Part shown: positions 15,875 through 25,365 of the stretch, in pieces
How the letters are laid out: every line of letters starts with the position of its first letter
Position numbering within the stretch: position 1 is the stretch's first letter
Assembly: GCF_002237645.1 (NCBI RefSeq)
Contig: NZ_MJUZ01000006.1
Span: 18,280-82,279, forward strand
Length of the DNA stretch: 64,000 nt
Reading direction: 5' to 3'
From: Desulfovibrio sp. MES5
GTDB lineage: Bacteria > Desulfobacterota > Desulfovibrionia > Desulfovibrionales > Desulfovibrionaceae
The notes under the pieces: generated by a model
What the model was told of the DNA's origin: nothing
Database searches by the model: none
The model's input: the letters and a program-made list of their open reading frames with translations, nothing else
Made by a program: the position numbers and the translations under genes

Positions 15875-16567
15875 TCACTGCACGCTGCGGCTTTCGTCGG
15901 CAACCTGCCCCATAAGGGCTTCAAGGTTTTCAACAGCAACCAGCCGCCCGGAGCTGCTACCGTCAAAATTCACTCTTCCGTTCACCCGGTAACTTTCGCC
16001 ATTGCCGTGATCGTAGACAGTAAAAGGCACCAGCCAGTCGCCATTTTTGGCGCGAGCCTCGCCCACCTGCCGAATTTCCTTGCGGCCAGTGGAAGCGTCC
16101 GCGAACAGGGGGGCCAGCACGCCCTGAGCGGCGCGCCCTTCCACCTTGCGCCCAGCAAACGCGCCGGAACTGATGCCGTTGACGATAAAGGCGCGTGATT
16201 CATTGAGCAGAAGGGCGCGCACCGTGGCGCTGCCCTGCTCGCCCGATGCGGCCTGAGAAAACAGTATGGCCAGCATGGGCGGCAACTCGGCCGCTGCCTG
16301 CGGCTGCCTGGCCCGCCGCACAAAAATATCCAGGGCGGCAGCAAGAATGCCGTCCATATCCACAAGCTTTTCAAAAGCCGCCGTATCGGCGCTGTCCACG
16401 GCTTTGCCAGCCTGCACGACGCACTGCCGCGCGGCGGCTGCCGTGCCTGCCGCCAGTGACGGCGAGGCAAATGCCAAACACAGAGTCATCAGAAAAAGAC
16501 ACAACAAAACCAGCGGCATGGCCCTTTTATGGGACGTGCCGCTGCATTTGCGCGAACAGTTCAACAT
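15875..16567 (-). CDS. Secreted hypothetical protein
   Basis: 230 residues from ATG 16567 (GGAGG four bases upstream), overlapping the cobU 3' end by seven bases. A signal peptide is clear: basic start, hydrophobic stretch AMPLVLLCLFLMTLCLAFA, then SPSLAAG. The mature part is an alpha/beta region with a repeated-acid helix (DSADTAAFEKLVDMDGILAA) and a C-terminal beta block (YRVNGRVNFDGSSSGRLVAV), likely a periplasmic lipid- or ligand-binding type fold. No family is recognised. Coupling to cobU is probably positional. Confidence 0.65.
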   Translation of the reverse strand: MLNCSRKCSGTSHKRAMPLVLLCLFLMTLCLAFASPSLAAGTAAAARQCVVQAGKAVDSADTAAFEKLVDMDGILAAALDIFVRRARQPQAAAELPPMLAILFSQAASGEQGSATVRALLLNESRAFIVNGISSGAFAGRKVEGRAAQGVLAPLFADASTGRKEIRQVGEARAKNGDWLVPFTVYDHGNGESYRVNGRVNFDGSSSGRLVAVENLEALMGQVADESRSVQ

Positions 16568-17265
16568 AGTTCCTCCGGCAGCGCCCCCTTGAGAGCCAGG
16601 GGCAGGCCGCAACTGACAAAAACCACATGGTGGCAGACTCGGGCCAGTTCCTGATTTGCAAGGCCAAGCACGTCATTAAAGGCTCGCCCCAGAGGCGACA
16701 TGGGCACAAGGCCCAGGCCCGTTTCGGCGCTGACCACGGCCACAGGCAAAGGGGGCGCGGCCAGACGCTCCCCAAGGGCCGATACGTTACGTAAAATTAT
16801 CTCCTCGTCCTGATCGCGGGCAAGAAGATTGGCAATCCACAGGCTTATACAGTCCAGCAAAATGACGCCCGGTGCGGCGCTTTCCGGCCCGCCTGGCCCT
16901 TTCGGCATTTTTGGCCCGTTCGGCATTTCTGGCCCGTTCGGCATTTCTGGCCCGTCTGGCACGTCTGGCCCTACCGGGCCGTCCATTGCCGATGGCGTCT
17001 GCGAAGAGCGCACACCGCCAACCTGAGATGTCGCTGCAAAAAGACGGTCAAGAGCGGCGGCGGGATTCAAAGGTTCCTCAAGGCATTGCCAGCCAGCGCC
17101 GCGCATATTCTGATGCCTCGTCACACGGCGCGCCATTTCCTCATCCTCGGCCCAGCAGGTAGCCAGATACAGACGCTGCGGGGCCACGGCTTCGGCCCAG
17201 CGCTGGGCTATACCGCTTTTGCCGCTGCGTGTGCCTCCCACAAAAAAGACGCAACGTGCGCTCAA
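16561..17265 (-). CDS. cobU: Adenosylcobinamide kinase / GTP guanylyltransferase with a Gly-Pro repeat insert
   Basis: 234 residues from a TTG start that overlaps the preceding stop (TTGA). CobU phosphorylates adenosylcobinamide and adds GMP during assembly of the cobalamin nucleotide loop. The P-loop GGTRSGKS is at residues 10-17, the conserved RRVTRHQNMRG segment follows, then LLDCISLWIANLL and a late VVSAETGLGLVPMSPLGRAFND block. Between them, residues about 92-128 hold an insertion of GPEMPN-type six-residue repeats encoded by 18-base tandem units. That insert is not part of the normal enzyme, which is about 180 residues. Confidence 0.88.
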   Translation of the reverse strand: MSARCVFFVGGTRSGKSGIAQRWAEAVAPQRLYLATCWAEDEEMARRVTRHQNMRGAGWQCLEEPLNPAAALDRLFAATSQVGGVRSSQTPSAMDGPVGPDVPDGPEMPNGPEMPNGPKMPKGPGGPESAAPGVILLDCISLWIANLLARDQDEEIILRNVSALGERLAAPPLPVAVVSAETGLGLVPMSPLGRAFNDVLGLANQELARVCHHVVFVSCGLPLALKGALPEELC

Positions 17266-18815
17266 CGGCCCTGCCCGCCCATCTGAACTGGTGACCCAAC
17301 ACCCTCCGGGCGCGCTGCGGGCGGCGTGAGGGCCGGGCTTGCATGCGGCGCGGTTGGCCCGGCGGGAACAGCCGGGGCCATTCCCTGAGATGGAACTTGC
17401 TCCGATGCCGGGGCCGACGTCGGAGCCAGTACTGAAGCAGGAACAGGCGCTGACAATGCGCCATTGCCTGCGGGCGGATTCAGGCTCTGCGCCGCGCCGG
17501 TTGCTGCTCCCTGCCCGGTTGTTGAGCCGGGATACGCGGGTTGCTGCGCTGCCCCCGGGTAGGAGGCGGGCGCGCTGTTATGAGGCGCAGGCGAACCGTT
17601 GTGAGAAGAGGAAGATCCATTGTGAGGCGCTGGCGCGCCCGTGGCGGCCTGTGCGCAACGCCGGGAAAGATCACGCAATATGCCCGCCGATGTCTGCACC
17701 GAGGCCATGGCCTGCGGGTCCTGCTTGAGGCGGCGGTCAGCCCAGCGGGCCACAAAAATAAGCTCGTCATCGTCCATAGTCTGTCCGGCCCCGCGCCGGA
17801 CGGCGTTCACCAGCGCCCGTTGCGCCACGGCCTGCTCTTCCAGGGAACGGCGAAACCGTGCCCCAAGGCCGTCCACGCGCAGTTGGGCCGTGTTGAGCTG
17901 GCTCTGTGAAGCTTTGGCTTCGCGCAACTGGTCGTATTCAAACACCGCCTCGGCCATCTGGCTGTTGATGCCCACCGTGTTTTGCGCCGCCGCGTCCATC
18001 TGGCGCAGGCGCGCGTCAAGGTCAGGGGTGGCGGCAACGCCTTCAAGCGCTCCGGCAAGCATCACAAAACGGCCAGCCAATGCCATGTACAACTGCTGCG
18101 TCTGTTCTGCGTTCAAATCCCTGGCCTTGGCTTCACGGGCTATATCTTCCATGAAGCGGTCCACATACAGACTGTACAGCCCTTGCAGCATGGTAGGATG
18201 AAAAGCATAGCGCAAAAGGGCGACCCTGGCCCCCGCGTCGCCGTCTCCAAGGCCGGTGAGTTTGGAACCGAAGCGCTGATTGACGCTCTGCACCGAAGTG
18301 TTGAGCGTACCGGCACGCGGGCCGGGCTTGAAACGCGAAACCAGATATGCCGCCAGGCCTTCCACAAATTGCGGGCGCACGCGACTGTCTTCCGTAACGC
18401 GCGGGGTCAGCCCTGTGGGGGGGACGACACCGTCCGGCGCGGCGGCAGTTCCGTTTCCGGCCATAGGCGCATCAGCGGGGCTGCTCACAGTTCCCTGCAC
18501 ATTCTGTCCGGCCAGGGTGCCCGGCGCTGTATAGGGACTCACCACCGAAGGCGGAGGCGGCGGCGGCGCGTCACGCAGAACGTCGCCCACGCCAGCCAGG
18601 GGCGTGCCGCTGGTGGCGTTGTCGATAACGGCGGCTGCCTGATCGCGCCAGTGGTCGCGCGTGTCTTTATCACGCGTAAGCCAATAGGCGGCCCCGCCCA
18701 CCAGCAGCACCGCCAGCAGGGCCAGAACCACCACCTTGCGCCCGCCCTTGCCCGGAGCAGGATCAGGAAGATTGATAATACCCGGCACTCCGGGTTCATT
18801 TTTTTCCAGTTTCAT
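17262..18815 (-). CDS. Single-pass membrane protein with Pro-rich periplasmic tail, unknown function
   Basis: 517 residues from ATG 18815 with AAGGAG eight bases upstream; the frame is open above but looks non-coding. A cytoplasmic start (MKLEKNEPGVPG) is followed by one membrane helix near residues 27-47 (VVVLALLAVLLVGGAAYWLT). A Pro/Gly/Val-rich stretch follows, then a long helical domain (residues about 170-400). The tail of about 100 residues is of Ala/Pro/Ser/Gly low complexity with NGS and HNS repeats. It overlaps cobU by four bases, so cobU is translationally coupled to it. No domain recognised. Confidence 0.6.
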   Translation of the reverse strand: MKLEKNEPGVPGIINLPDPAPGKGGRKVVVLALLAVLLVGGAAYWLTRDKDTRDHWRDQAAAVIDNATSGTPLAGVGDVLRDAPPPPPPSVVSPYTAPGTLAGQNVQGTVSSPADAPMAGNGTAAAPDGVVPPTGLTPRVTEDSRVRPQFVEGLAAYLVSRFKPGPRAGTLNTSVQSVNQRFGSKLTGLGDGDAGARVALLRYAFHPTMLQGLYSLYVDRFMEDIAREAKARDLNAEQTQQLYMALAGRFVMLAGALEGVAATPDLDARLRQMDAAAQNTVGINSQMAEAVFEYDQLREAKASQSQLNTAQLRVDGLGARFRRSLEEQAVAQRALVNAVRRGAGQTMDDDELIFVARWADRRLKQDPQAMASVQTSAGILRDLSRRCAQAATGAPAPHNGSSSSHNGSPAPHNSAPASYPGAAQQPAYPGSTTGQGAATGAAQSLNPPAGNGALSAPVPASVLAPTSAPASEQVPSQGMAPAVPAGPTAPHASPALTPPAARPEGVGSPVQMGGQGR

Positions 18816-19013
18816 GCGCAACTCCTTCAACAGCGGCGTGCGAAAAAACATATGATCACACTGAGGCGCAAAGCCCCTCGCAGGGCGCTTTCGGCCCCGC
18901 AGGTCACCCATATGCGGGCTCTTACCGCTTTGCTGATGCTAGCATTGCTTTTCGGGGCTGTGAAGATATTTTCTAGACTCTCCGGGGCCGGAACGGTGGC
19001 GAACAGCAACACA

Positions 19014-19042
19014 TTGCACCTGGCAACAGGGCGGGCTATAGT
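19014..19042 (+). promoter_or_regulatory. Likely sigma-70 promoter of thiD
   Basis: TTGCAC (-35) and TATAGT (-10) are separated by exactly 17 bases, ending about 50 bases before the thiD ATG. The same -10 hexamer is used before the porin at 23774. Confidence 0.6.
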
Positions 19043-19092
19043 GCGGCTCTGTTCGCTCTTACTGTTTTCTACCTACTACCCAAGAGGCTCGC

Positions 19093-19893
19093 ATGTTGAA
19101 TCCTCCTAACATTCTCACTATTGCCGGGTCCGACTCCGGCGGCGGTGCGGGCATACAGGCAGACCTGAAAACCATTATGGCCATGGGCGGCTACGGCATG
19201 AGCGTCATTACTGCTCTTACCGCCCAAAACGGCCTGGGCGTCACGGGCATACACGCCCCTGACCCCGATTTCGTGGCTCTGCAGCTGCACACTGTGCTTG
19301 ACGGCTTTTCCATAGCGGCCGCCAAGACAGGCATGCTTTTTTCCGCTCCCATCATCAGGGCGATAGCTTCCATACTGCGGCAGCGCAATTTTCCTCTGGT
19401 CGTGGACCCGGTTTCCGTAAGCCAGAGCGGCAGCAATCTTTTGCATGAAGACGCCGTCAGCGCGCTCATCAGTGACATAATTCCCGGCTGCGACCTGCTG
19501 ACGCCCAACAGGCCCGAAGCCGAAATGCTGACCAATACGACCATAGACACCTTTGAAGACGCCGCGGCCGCTGGCGAAAAGCTGCTGCAAATGGGCGCAA
19601 GGGCCGTGCTTATCAAGGGCGGCCATATGGAAAGCAGTGTTGTGGTCACGGACTGCCTGTGCATCGAAGGCGAGGCCCCCAAGGCCTTGCCCCAGGCCAA
19701 GGTAGACACGACAAACAACCATGGCACGGGCTGCACGCTTTCTGCGGCCATCGCGGTGGGGCTTGGCAAGGGGCTGCCCCTGCAGGTGGCCGTGACACGC
19801 GCGCAGGAGTACCTTAACCTCGCCCTGCGCCGCAGCTACAGCCCCGGCAAGGGAGCCGGGCCGGTCAACCATGCGGCGGCCCTGAACGTCTAG
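19093..19893 (+). CDS. thiD: Hydroxymethylpyrimidine/phosphomethylpyrimidine kinase
   Basis: 266 residues, AGAGG ribosome site. ThiD phosphorylates HMP and HMP-P in the pyrimidine branch of thiamin synthesis. Ribokinase-fold signatures are complete: N-terminal [20 protein letters not shown], the AVLIKGGH segment, and the anion-hole/catalytic block [14 protein letters not shown] with Asp/Gly-Thr-Gly-Cys. The length is normal. No thiamin riboswitch is visible upstream; a sigma-70 promoter is. The stop TAG is part of TAGAGCAG, the end of a dispersed repeat that starts here. Confidence 0.93.
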   Translation: MLNPPNILTIAGSDSGGGAGIQADLKTIMAMGGYGMSVITALTAQNGLGVTGIHAPDPDFVALQLHTVLDGFSIAAAKTGMLFSAPIIRAIASILRQRNFPLVVDPVSVSQSGSNLLHEDAVSALISDIIPGCDLLTPNRPEAEMLTNTTIDTFEDAAAAGEKLLQMGARAVLIKGGHMESSVVVTDCLCIEGEAPKALPQAKVDTTNNHGTGCTLSAAIAVGLGKGLPLQVAVTRAQEYLNLALRRSYSPGKGAGPVNHAAALNV

Positions 19894-20016
19894 AGCAGTT
19901 AACGCTTGAAATGCTCGCCACGCAGGCAAAAGCCTGCCTGCCCGCATTTCGTGGCAAGGATTTTCAAAAAAATCCCTGCAGAGCAGTTAACTCATTTTAT
20001 TCGCAACCTGCTCTAG
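19891..20016 (+). repeat. Dispersed repeat family B, copy 2 (cleanest copy)
   Basis: Bounded by TAGAGCAG on the left and CTGCTCTA on the right, so the ends are inverted repeats including TA. The interior has AGGCAAAAGCCTGCCTG and GGATTTTCAAAAAAATCC hairpins. The left TAG is the stop codon of thiD. It is homologous to 6478-6606 and, inverted, to 43225-43349. The following 330 bases up to fliJ hold no gene; one small hairpin (GCTTTTCGC ... GCGAAAAGC, about 20208-20239) is present. Confidence 0.8.
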
Positions 20017-20348
20017 CTGACCAGAATCTGAAAAACAGGCCGGAGTTTGCGGCGCACAGGCGTGTCGGCCCTTTCACGCTTTTACCGTCGTTTGCTTTCT
20101 CTATCATTATATATAGAAGGCAGAGCGGCGGTTGGAGCGACACTTTGCTGGCGACAGCCCGTTATGGTTGCAGTTATGGCCGCTCTCATGGCCGCCGTGT
20201 CGTAAGAGCTTTTCGCATGGCACGCGCGCCGCGAAAAGCAGGGGACAGTTATGCGCGCGAACAGGTTGCGCGCAAACCGGCCACAGCTTGGCCCGCTGTT
20301 TGCACTTGATGAAAACGGATGCCCCGCAGGTGTCAAAAAAAAGGCGGT

Positions 20349-20792
20349 ATGCGCGTGCCCTTCCGTTTCAAGATGCAAAAAGTGCTGGATTACCGGGAAC
20401 AGCTGGAAGAAGAGGCCAAGGTCAACCTGGCCATTCAGCGTACCCGGCTGGCCGAAGCCCAGGACCGTCTGGACAAGATCAAGGCCGAGCTGCGCCAGGC
20501 CGAAGACCGCCTTGTGGGCGCTGTTCTTATGGATGCCGCCGAACGCTGGCTGCTTGAGCAGTACGTCAAAGGCCTGCGAGGCGACGCCGCGCACGAAGCC
20601 ATCCAGGTGCGCATGCTGGAACAACTGGCTGAAGAAGCCCGCAAACTGCTGGCCGAACGCGCCATCGACAAAAAACTGCTGGAAAAGCTCAAGGAAAGGC
20701 AAAAGCAGCACTATGTCCGTGAGGAACAATTGAAGGAGCAACGCACCAATGACGAAACAGCCACCCTCCGCTACAAAGCTCCGACTCTCTAA
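20349..20792 (+). CDS. fliJ: Flagellar export chaperone/ATPase stalk protein FliJ
   Basis: 147 residues from ATG 20349 (AAGGCGG upstream). The start RVPFRFKMQKVLDYREQLEE is the FliJ N-terminal signature, and nearly the whole protein is one alpha-helical coiled coil (QRTRLAEAQDRLDKIKAELR). FliJ links the FliI ATPase ring to the FlhA gate of the flagellar type III exporter. It overlaps the next gene by 44 bases, which supports operon translation. No other flagellar genes lie in the window. Confidence 0.85.
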   Translation: MRVPFRFKMQKVLDYREQLEEEAKVNLAIQRTRLAEAQDRLDKIKAELRQAEDRLVGAVLMDAAERWLLEQYVKGLRGDAAHEAIQVRMLEQLAEEARKLLAERAIDKKLLEKLKERQKQHYVREEQLKEQRTNDETATLRYKAPTL

Positions 20793-22104
20793 GCTGTTCC
20801 GCTGGCTGGCGGTGCTTTGCTTCATCAAGCTTTCCATGCTGTGCATGCTGCTTCTTGACGTTCCCCTGCCTTCATGGCTTGGGGGCGCGCCGTCGCAAAC
20901 GGCCTTTGTTCCTCCGGCGGACCCGCTTTCCGAGGCCGCCGTTATGGACAAGCTGACAGCGCTTGTGGCGGCCAGCCGTCAGGAAAACGACAAAACCGCC
21001 GAACCCGTGGATCTGCCCGCAACGCCGCAGCATGCCGCTGGCGCACCTGTCGTGCCTGCGGCTCCTGACGCGGGGGGTAAATCCCAAAGCGCGCCCGTTG
21101 ACCGGCTTGCCAAAGATCAGGCCCATGCGCCGCAGGGTTCTGCCGCAGCCAGAATGGCGGCTGCTGCGCAACCGCATGGCGCTGCCTCGCGGGGACGCGT
21201 TATGGATGCGGACGCCCTGCCCTCGCCCATGGTGCCAGCGGGAGTCTCCCCCATCAGCCACGCCGCCGAGCAGCAACTTTTCACCCCGCCCGACATCAGC
21301 CAGCCCGCGCCCCTGCCTGCGCCGCTGGCCCAGCCGGGCATCAGCGCGCCAGCGCATGCCAGCTCTGCCGCCGCAACCGCCGCGTCAAAAAGTTCTGGCG
21401 AACACAGCTGGCTTGACGCCCTTGGCCGTTTGCCCATCCCGACCCTCGGCAGTGTGCAGGCCGCCCACGCGGCCGCCCAGGATATGCCCGTGCCGCAAAC
21501 GCCGCCCCTGGGTCAGACAACGCCCTTTGCTCCCGCCGCGCAGACCGCGCCCTATTCACTGCCCGGAGCCCCGGATATTCCGTCCAACATCCCCCGAGGT
21601 CAGGGTGCGGACGGCGCGCCCCTGCCGCCGCGCGGCGCTTCGGGTTTTGGCGATTCAAACACGGGCAGCGTCCCTGCCCTGCCCATGAGCAGCCAGACAG
21701 GCGTACCCACGCCACCGGCCCCTTCCGTACGCCCCACGCAAACGCCCACTGACCCCAATATCAAGGCGCAGGAACTGGCCCGCGAGCAGCAGGACATTCT
21801 CATGCTGCGCCAGCAGATGGATCAGCGCCTCAAGGACATGCAGAACGCCGAACAGAAAATGAAGGACATGATCCGCGAAGCGCGCGGCATTGAGGATGAA
21901 AAAATCCGCCGACTCGTGCTCACCTATACCCAGATGAAGCCCAAGGCCGCCGCCAAGGCGCTGGAAAGTATGGATGAACGTGTAGCGGTACGCATCCTTA
22001 CCGGCATGTCGCCCAAGCAGTCGGGGGACATTCTCACCTACGTCAATCCGGCCAAGACAGCCAAACTGACGGAAATCATCACCCGCATGAAGTTGCCGGA
22101 ATAA
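20749..22104 (+). CDS. MotE-like flagellar protein with long Pro/Ala-rich linker
   Basis: 451 residues, AAGGAG ribosome site. One N-terminal membrane helix (FRWLAVLCFIKLSMLCMLLL) leads into a periplasmic Pro/Ala/Gln-rich region of about 290 residues. From about residue 340 a coiled coil (REQQDILMLRQQMDQRLKDM) precedes the C-terminal MgtE_N-like domain with KPKAAAKALESMDERVAVRI and TGMSPKQSGDILTYVNPAKT. That C-terminal pair and the place after fliJ fit the MotE family, which stabilises the flagellar motor. The linker is far longer than in typical MotE. It ends by overlapping truA (TAATG). Confidence 0.75.
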   Translation: MTKQPPSATKLRLSKLFRWLAVLCFIKLSMLCMLLLDVPLPSWLGGAPSQTAFVPPADPLSEAAVMDKLTALVAASRQENDKTAEPVDLPATPQHAAGAPVVPAAPDAGGKSQSAPVDRLAKDQAHAPQGSAAARMAAAAQPHGAASRGRVMDADALPSPMVPAGVSPISHAAEQQLFTPPDISQPAPLPAPLAQPGISAPAHASSAAATAASKSSGEHSWLDALGRLPIPTLGSVQAAHAAAQDMPVPQTPPLGQTTPFAPAAQTAPYSLPGAPDIPSNIPRGQGADGAPLPPRGASGFGDSNTGSVPALPMSSQTGVPTPPAPSVRPTQTPTDPNIKAQELAREQQDILMLRQQMDQRLKDMQNAEQKMKDMIREARGIEDEKIRRLVLTYTQMKPKAAAKALESMDERVAVRILTGMSPKQSGDILTYVNPAKTAKLTEIITRMKLPE

Positions 22105-22889
22105 TGCGTCTCCGACTTCTCATTTCCTACGTGGGCACGGGCTACAGCGGCTGGCAGATTCAGGAAAAGCCCAAGCCTCCGCCGACCATTCAGGGCGCGC
22201 TTGAAGCCGCCCTGCTGCAAATCGCGGGACAGCACGTGCGCGTACATGGCTCGGGCCGCACCGATTCCGGCGTACACGCGCATGGGCAGGTGGCGCATTG
22301 CGATGTGCCTGACGCCCGCGCGGGGATTGACTGGCGGCACAGCCTCAATGCGGTGCTTCCGCGCGATATCCGCGTTCTGGAAGCAGTGCAGGCAGCTCCT
22401 GATTTTCACGCGCGCAAAGACGCCCTGCGCAAAACCTATGTCTATCAATTCTGGCAGGACCGCCGCTTTATGCCGCCCCAACTCCGCCCCTTTGCGTGGA
22501 ACTGCGGGCCGCTGGATCAGGACGCCATGCGCAGCGCCATTCCATACTTGCTTGGCACGCACGACTTCGCCGGGCTGCGCAATGCGGGCACTGATGTGGA
22601 AAACACCGAGCGCACCCTGCTGGACGCCCGTCTGGAACAACTGCCCCCCTGCGAATTTTATCCGCCCCACGCGCCCATGCTTCGCCTTGCCGTCACGGCT
22701 GACGGCTTTTTAAAGCAGATGGTGCGCAACATGGCTGGTCTTCTGGCCGCCTGCGGCCAGGGCAAGATGCAGGCAGAGCAGATACCCGCCCTGCTGGCGG
22801 CCCATGACCGACGGGCGCTGCCCTCGGTGACGGCCCCCCCTGAAGGGCTGGCGCTTGCCTGCGTGCACTACGCTGCGGACCTGACCTGA
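22104..22889 (+). CDS. truA: tRNA pseudouridine(38-40) synthase
   Basis: 261 residues. The start RLRLLISYVGTGYSGWQIQ and the catalytic loop GSGRTDSGVHAHGQ, with Asp54 as nucleophile, are diagnostic of TruA, which converts uridines 38-40 of many tRNAs. The later KTYVYQFW and FLKQMVRNMAGLL segments complete the fold. The ATG overlaps the preceding stop, so it is the last gene of the fliJ set. A strong hairpin follows about 100 bases downstream. Confidence 0.93.
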   Translation: MRLRLLISYVGTGYSGWQIQEKPKPPPTIQGALEAALLQIAGQHVRVHGSGRTDSGVHAHGQVAHCDVPDARAGIDWRHSLNAVLPRDIRVLEAVQAAPDFHARKDALRKTYVYQFWQDRRFMPPQLRPFAWNCGPLDQDAMRSAIPYLLGTHDFAGLRNAGTDVENTERTLLDARLEQLPPCEFYPPHAPMLRLAVTADGFLKQMVRNMAGLLAACGQGKMQAEQIPALLAAHDRRALPSVTAPPEGLALACVHYAADLT

Positions 22890-22988
22890 CCACTGGGATT
22901 TAGGCCGCACGCAATCCACAGGCATCAGCCAGATGCCCGAAAACCGGCACGTGCTGTCCCCCGTAAACCCTCCGGCCTGACTTTTTCA

Positions 22989-23037
22989 GGAGCCGTTCCC
23001 CATTGCGATGTCTGTTCGCAATGGGGTGCGGCTCCTG
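22989..23037 (+). terminator. Strong hairpin downstream of truA
   Basis: AGGAGCCG-tt-CCCCATTGCGA ... TCGCAATGGGG-tg-CGGCTCCT forms a stem of about 20 pairs, followed by a short T-containing run. It is the likely end of the fliJ-truA transcript. Confidence 0.6.
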
Positions 23038-23664
23038 CTTTTGCCCGTGGCTGCAGGCGTTATGGCAGCGCCGTGTTTGCCGCAGCCGCCAGACGGCCTC
23101 AACGCGAGCCGAAGATCACAGCAGATGGCTGCGGCAAGGGCAAGGCTCCTTTCGCACAAGCCAGGGCAGTGCCCACAACCCGGCATTCACGCTATCTCTT
23201 CATCTCACTCTGGTGAAACCCGATAGCCTGCAATGGCGCTCTAATGACTTTATAATTATAGAATATAGCATATATAAACATAAAACTATTATTTAGTAGT
23301 TTTGTCTGACAACTCCGCAGACAAAACCGTCCCTCTGCTTGTGTGGAGCAAAATGCCCCTGTCACAGACCTGGCCCATCATTGTAACACCCTGCGTAACA
23401 CCCTGCCGGGGCAGACAATACAAGCACGTGAATTCGGCCTTAATTTTTTCGGCGAGTGCCAAAAAATTATACCAATGGTATCATGAATGTAACATACTGA
23501 ATTTATAGAGCCCTTTAATTTTTTATCCGCGTGCAGGCAAAAAAATTCAGCAACCAAGAAAAAAATTATTGCGTGAAAAAACTTTAACATAACGATTTAA
23601 TAGAAGTTTTTTATTTTTTATTTTTTTTAATCCCAAGAGGGTTAAAATTTTTGCACGATAATGC

Positions 23665-23693
23665 TTGCAATGTGCTCGAGGCTTTTCTATAGT
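23665..23693 (+). promoter_or_regulatory. Likely sigma-70 promoter of porin 1
   Basis: TTGCAA and TATAGT are spaced by 17 bases, 80 bases before the porin start. The upstream region is strongly AT-rich, which resembles an UP element of a highly expressed gene. Confidence 0.65.
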
Positions 23694-23773
23694 TGGCCCG
23701 AAGCGGACATCCGCTCCACAGGCGTGTACAGTAACAACGTGCCCTGACTGGGCAAAATAAAGGAAGGTTAACC

Positions 23774-25312
23774 ATGAAAAAGATCGCTACTCTTCTGTTG
23801 GCGGCCGGTCTGGTGTTCGGCGCTGCCACAGGCGCCAGCGCCATTGACTTCAAGGCCAAGGGCCAGTGGATCATGAGCTTTGACTACGGCCAGAACGGCA
23901 GCTTCACCGGCGGCAATGGCCGCACCGGCTACAACAGCAGTGAAGACGAGTTCGAAGCCAACCAGCGCGTTCGCCTGCAGTTGGACGCCGTGGCTTCCGA
24001 ATCCCTGTCCGGTACCGTGTTCTTCGAAATCGGCAAGACCACCTGGGGCAAGGCTGGCAGCAATGACAAGCCTTCCGGTGGCGCTCTTGGCGCTGACGAC
24101 AACAACTCCATCAAGCTGAAGAACGCCTACATCGACTGGCTCGTTCCCCAGACCGACCTGAAGATCCGCATGGGTATTCAGGGTATCGCTCTGCCCAGCT
24201 TCACCACTGAAAGCCAGGTCTTCAACGACGACGTGGCCGGCATCACCGCCTCCTATCAGTTCAACGAAAACGTTGGCGTGACCGCGCTGTGGGCCCGCCC
24301 CTACAACGACAACTACAATACGGCCAACAGCGGCACCAAGAGCAACTACATGGACAACGTTGACGTTGCCGCCCTGCTCGTGCCCCTGACCTTTGACGGC
24401 GTGAAAGTGACCCCCTGGGTCATGTACGCTGCCATCGGCCCCAACGCCTTCCGTAGTGACACTGGCTACCTCACCAACTTTGCTGGCACCTCGGGCAAGT
24501 TCCCCAAGGCTGGCATGGTTCCCGTGGGCGGCGCTCACCACAAGGACGGCAGCCTTGCTACCAAGAAGCTCGGCGAATACGGCAACACCATTTGGGCTGG
24601 CCTGACCGGCGAAGTGACCATGTTTGACCCCATCCGCATCGCGTGGGATGTCAACTACGGTTCCGCCAGCTATGACGACAGCCGCCTCAACCGTTCCGGT
24701 TGGCTGGCTTCTCTGCTCGCCGAATACAAGCTTGACTGGGCCATCCCCGGCATCTACGGCTGGTACGGCTCCGGCGACGACAGCAACCCCGCCAACGGCT
24801 CCGAGCGTATGCCCAGCCTGAGCGTGAACAACATCAACAACGCCTTCTCGAACTTTGCCTTCAACGGCAACCCCTACATCGCTCGTGAAGCCACCCTTGG
24901 CTACAGCATGGCTGGCACCTGGGGCGTGGGCGCTCGCTTGAAGGACATGAGCTTCGTGGAAAACCTGAAGCACACCCTTCGCGTGAACCTCATCGGCGGC
25001 ACCAACAGCACGACCATGGCCAAAAAGATGTCCAACAGCTGGGGCGGCGGCAACCTTGCTGCTAACAGCGGCGGAAGCGGCACGGCTGGCATGGATCCCC
25101 TGTACATGACCACCCAGGACTACGCCATGGAAATTGGCCTGACCAACGCTTACAAGATGTATGACAACTTCACCATCATGCTTGACGCCGCCTACCTGGC
25201 TACCTGGCTTGACCAGTCCAAGTCCGTGTGGGGCAACAGCAAGATGAACGGCAAGTCCGACGAAGTGCGTGATCCCTGGAACGTCAACGTGAGCTTCGTG
25301 TACTCTTTCTAA
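23774..25312 (+). CDS. Outer membrane porin (Desulfovibrio homotrimeric type), paralogue 1
   Basis: 512 residues, AAAGGAAGG ribosome site. The signal peptide MKKIATLLLAAGLVFGAATG ends in ASA, followed by IDFKAKGQWIMSF. The mature protein alternates beta strands with Gly/Asn/Asp loops (RVRLQLDAVASESLSGTVFF, IRMGIQGIALPSF) and ends with the aromatic NVSFVYSF, the outer-membrane assembly signal. It should form a general diffusion channel. Codons are highly GC-biased and optimised, producing long artificial open frames on the other strand. A second paralogue is at 46499-48034. A promoter and a terminator bracket it, so it is monocistronic. Confidence 0.88.
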   Translation: MKKIATLLLAAGLVFGAATGASAIDFKAKGQWIMSFDYGQNGSFTGGNGRTGYNSSEDEFEANQRVRLQLDAVASESLSGTVFFEIGKTTWGKAGSNDKPSGGALGADDNNSIKLKNAYIDWLVPQTDLKIRMGIQGIALPSFTTESQVFNDDVAGITASYQFNENVGVTALWARPYNDNYNTANSGTKSNYMDNVDVAALLVPLTFDGVKVTPWVMYAAIGPNAFRSDTGYLTNFAGTSGKFPKAGMVPVGGAHHKDGSLATKKLGEYGNTIWAGLTGEVTMFDPIRIAWDVNYGSASYDDSRLNRSGWLASLLAEYKLDWAIPGIYGWYGSGDDSNPANGSERMPSLSVNNINNAFSNFAFNGNPYIAREATLGYSMAGTWGVGARLKDMSFVENLKHTLRVNLIGGTNSTTMAKKMSNSWGGGNLAANSGGSGTAGMDPLYMTTQDYAMEIGLTNAYKMYDNFTIMLDAAYLATWLDQSKSVWGNSKMNGKSDEVRDPWNVNVSFVYSF

Positions 25313-25337
25313 GAGAACAGAACTCAAGTTTCTTTAT

Positions 25338-25365
25338 AAAGGGGAGCCTTGCGGCTCCCCTTTTT
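25338..25365 (+). terminator. Rho-independent terminator of porin 1
   Basis: AAAGGGGAGCC-TTGC-GGCTCCCCTTT followed by TTCTGTT, 26 bases after the stop codon. Confidence 0.9.

Larger units (their letters stand above)
22890..23773 (+). other. Long intergenic region upstream of porin 1
   Basis: 884 bases without a convincing gene. It holds a strong hairpin at 22989-23037, an inverted repeat GTTTTGTCTG/CAGACAAAAC at about 23299-23328, and an AT-rich stretch (about 23240-23650) ending in the porin promoter. The length and AT-richness suggest regulatory sequence for the abundant porin. No RNA gene could be assigned. Confidence 0.5.

Noticed and set aside
18816..19092. Thiamin riboswitch before thiD
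   Set aside because: No THI-box core (CTGAGA, ACCTGA) was found; only a sigma-70 promoter pair is visible.
23768..25327. 519-codon open frame on the minus strand opposite porin 1
   Set aside because: It mirrors the strongly biased codons of the porin, has no signal, domain or ribosome site, and the same effect occurs opposite porin 2 (46742-48070).
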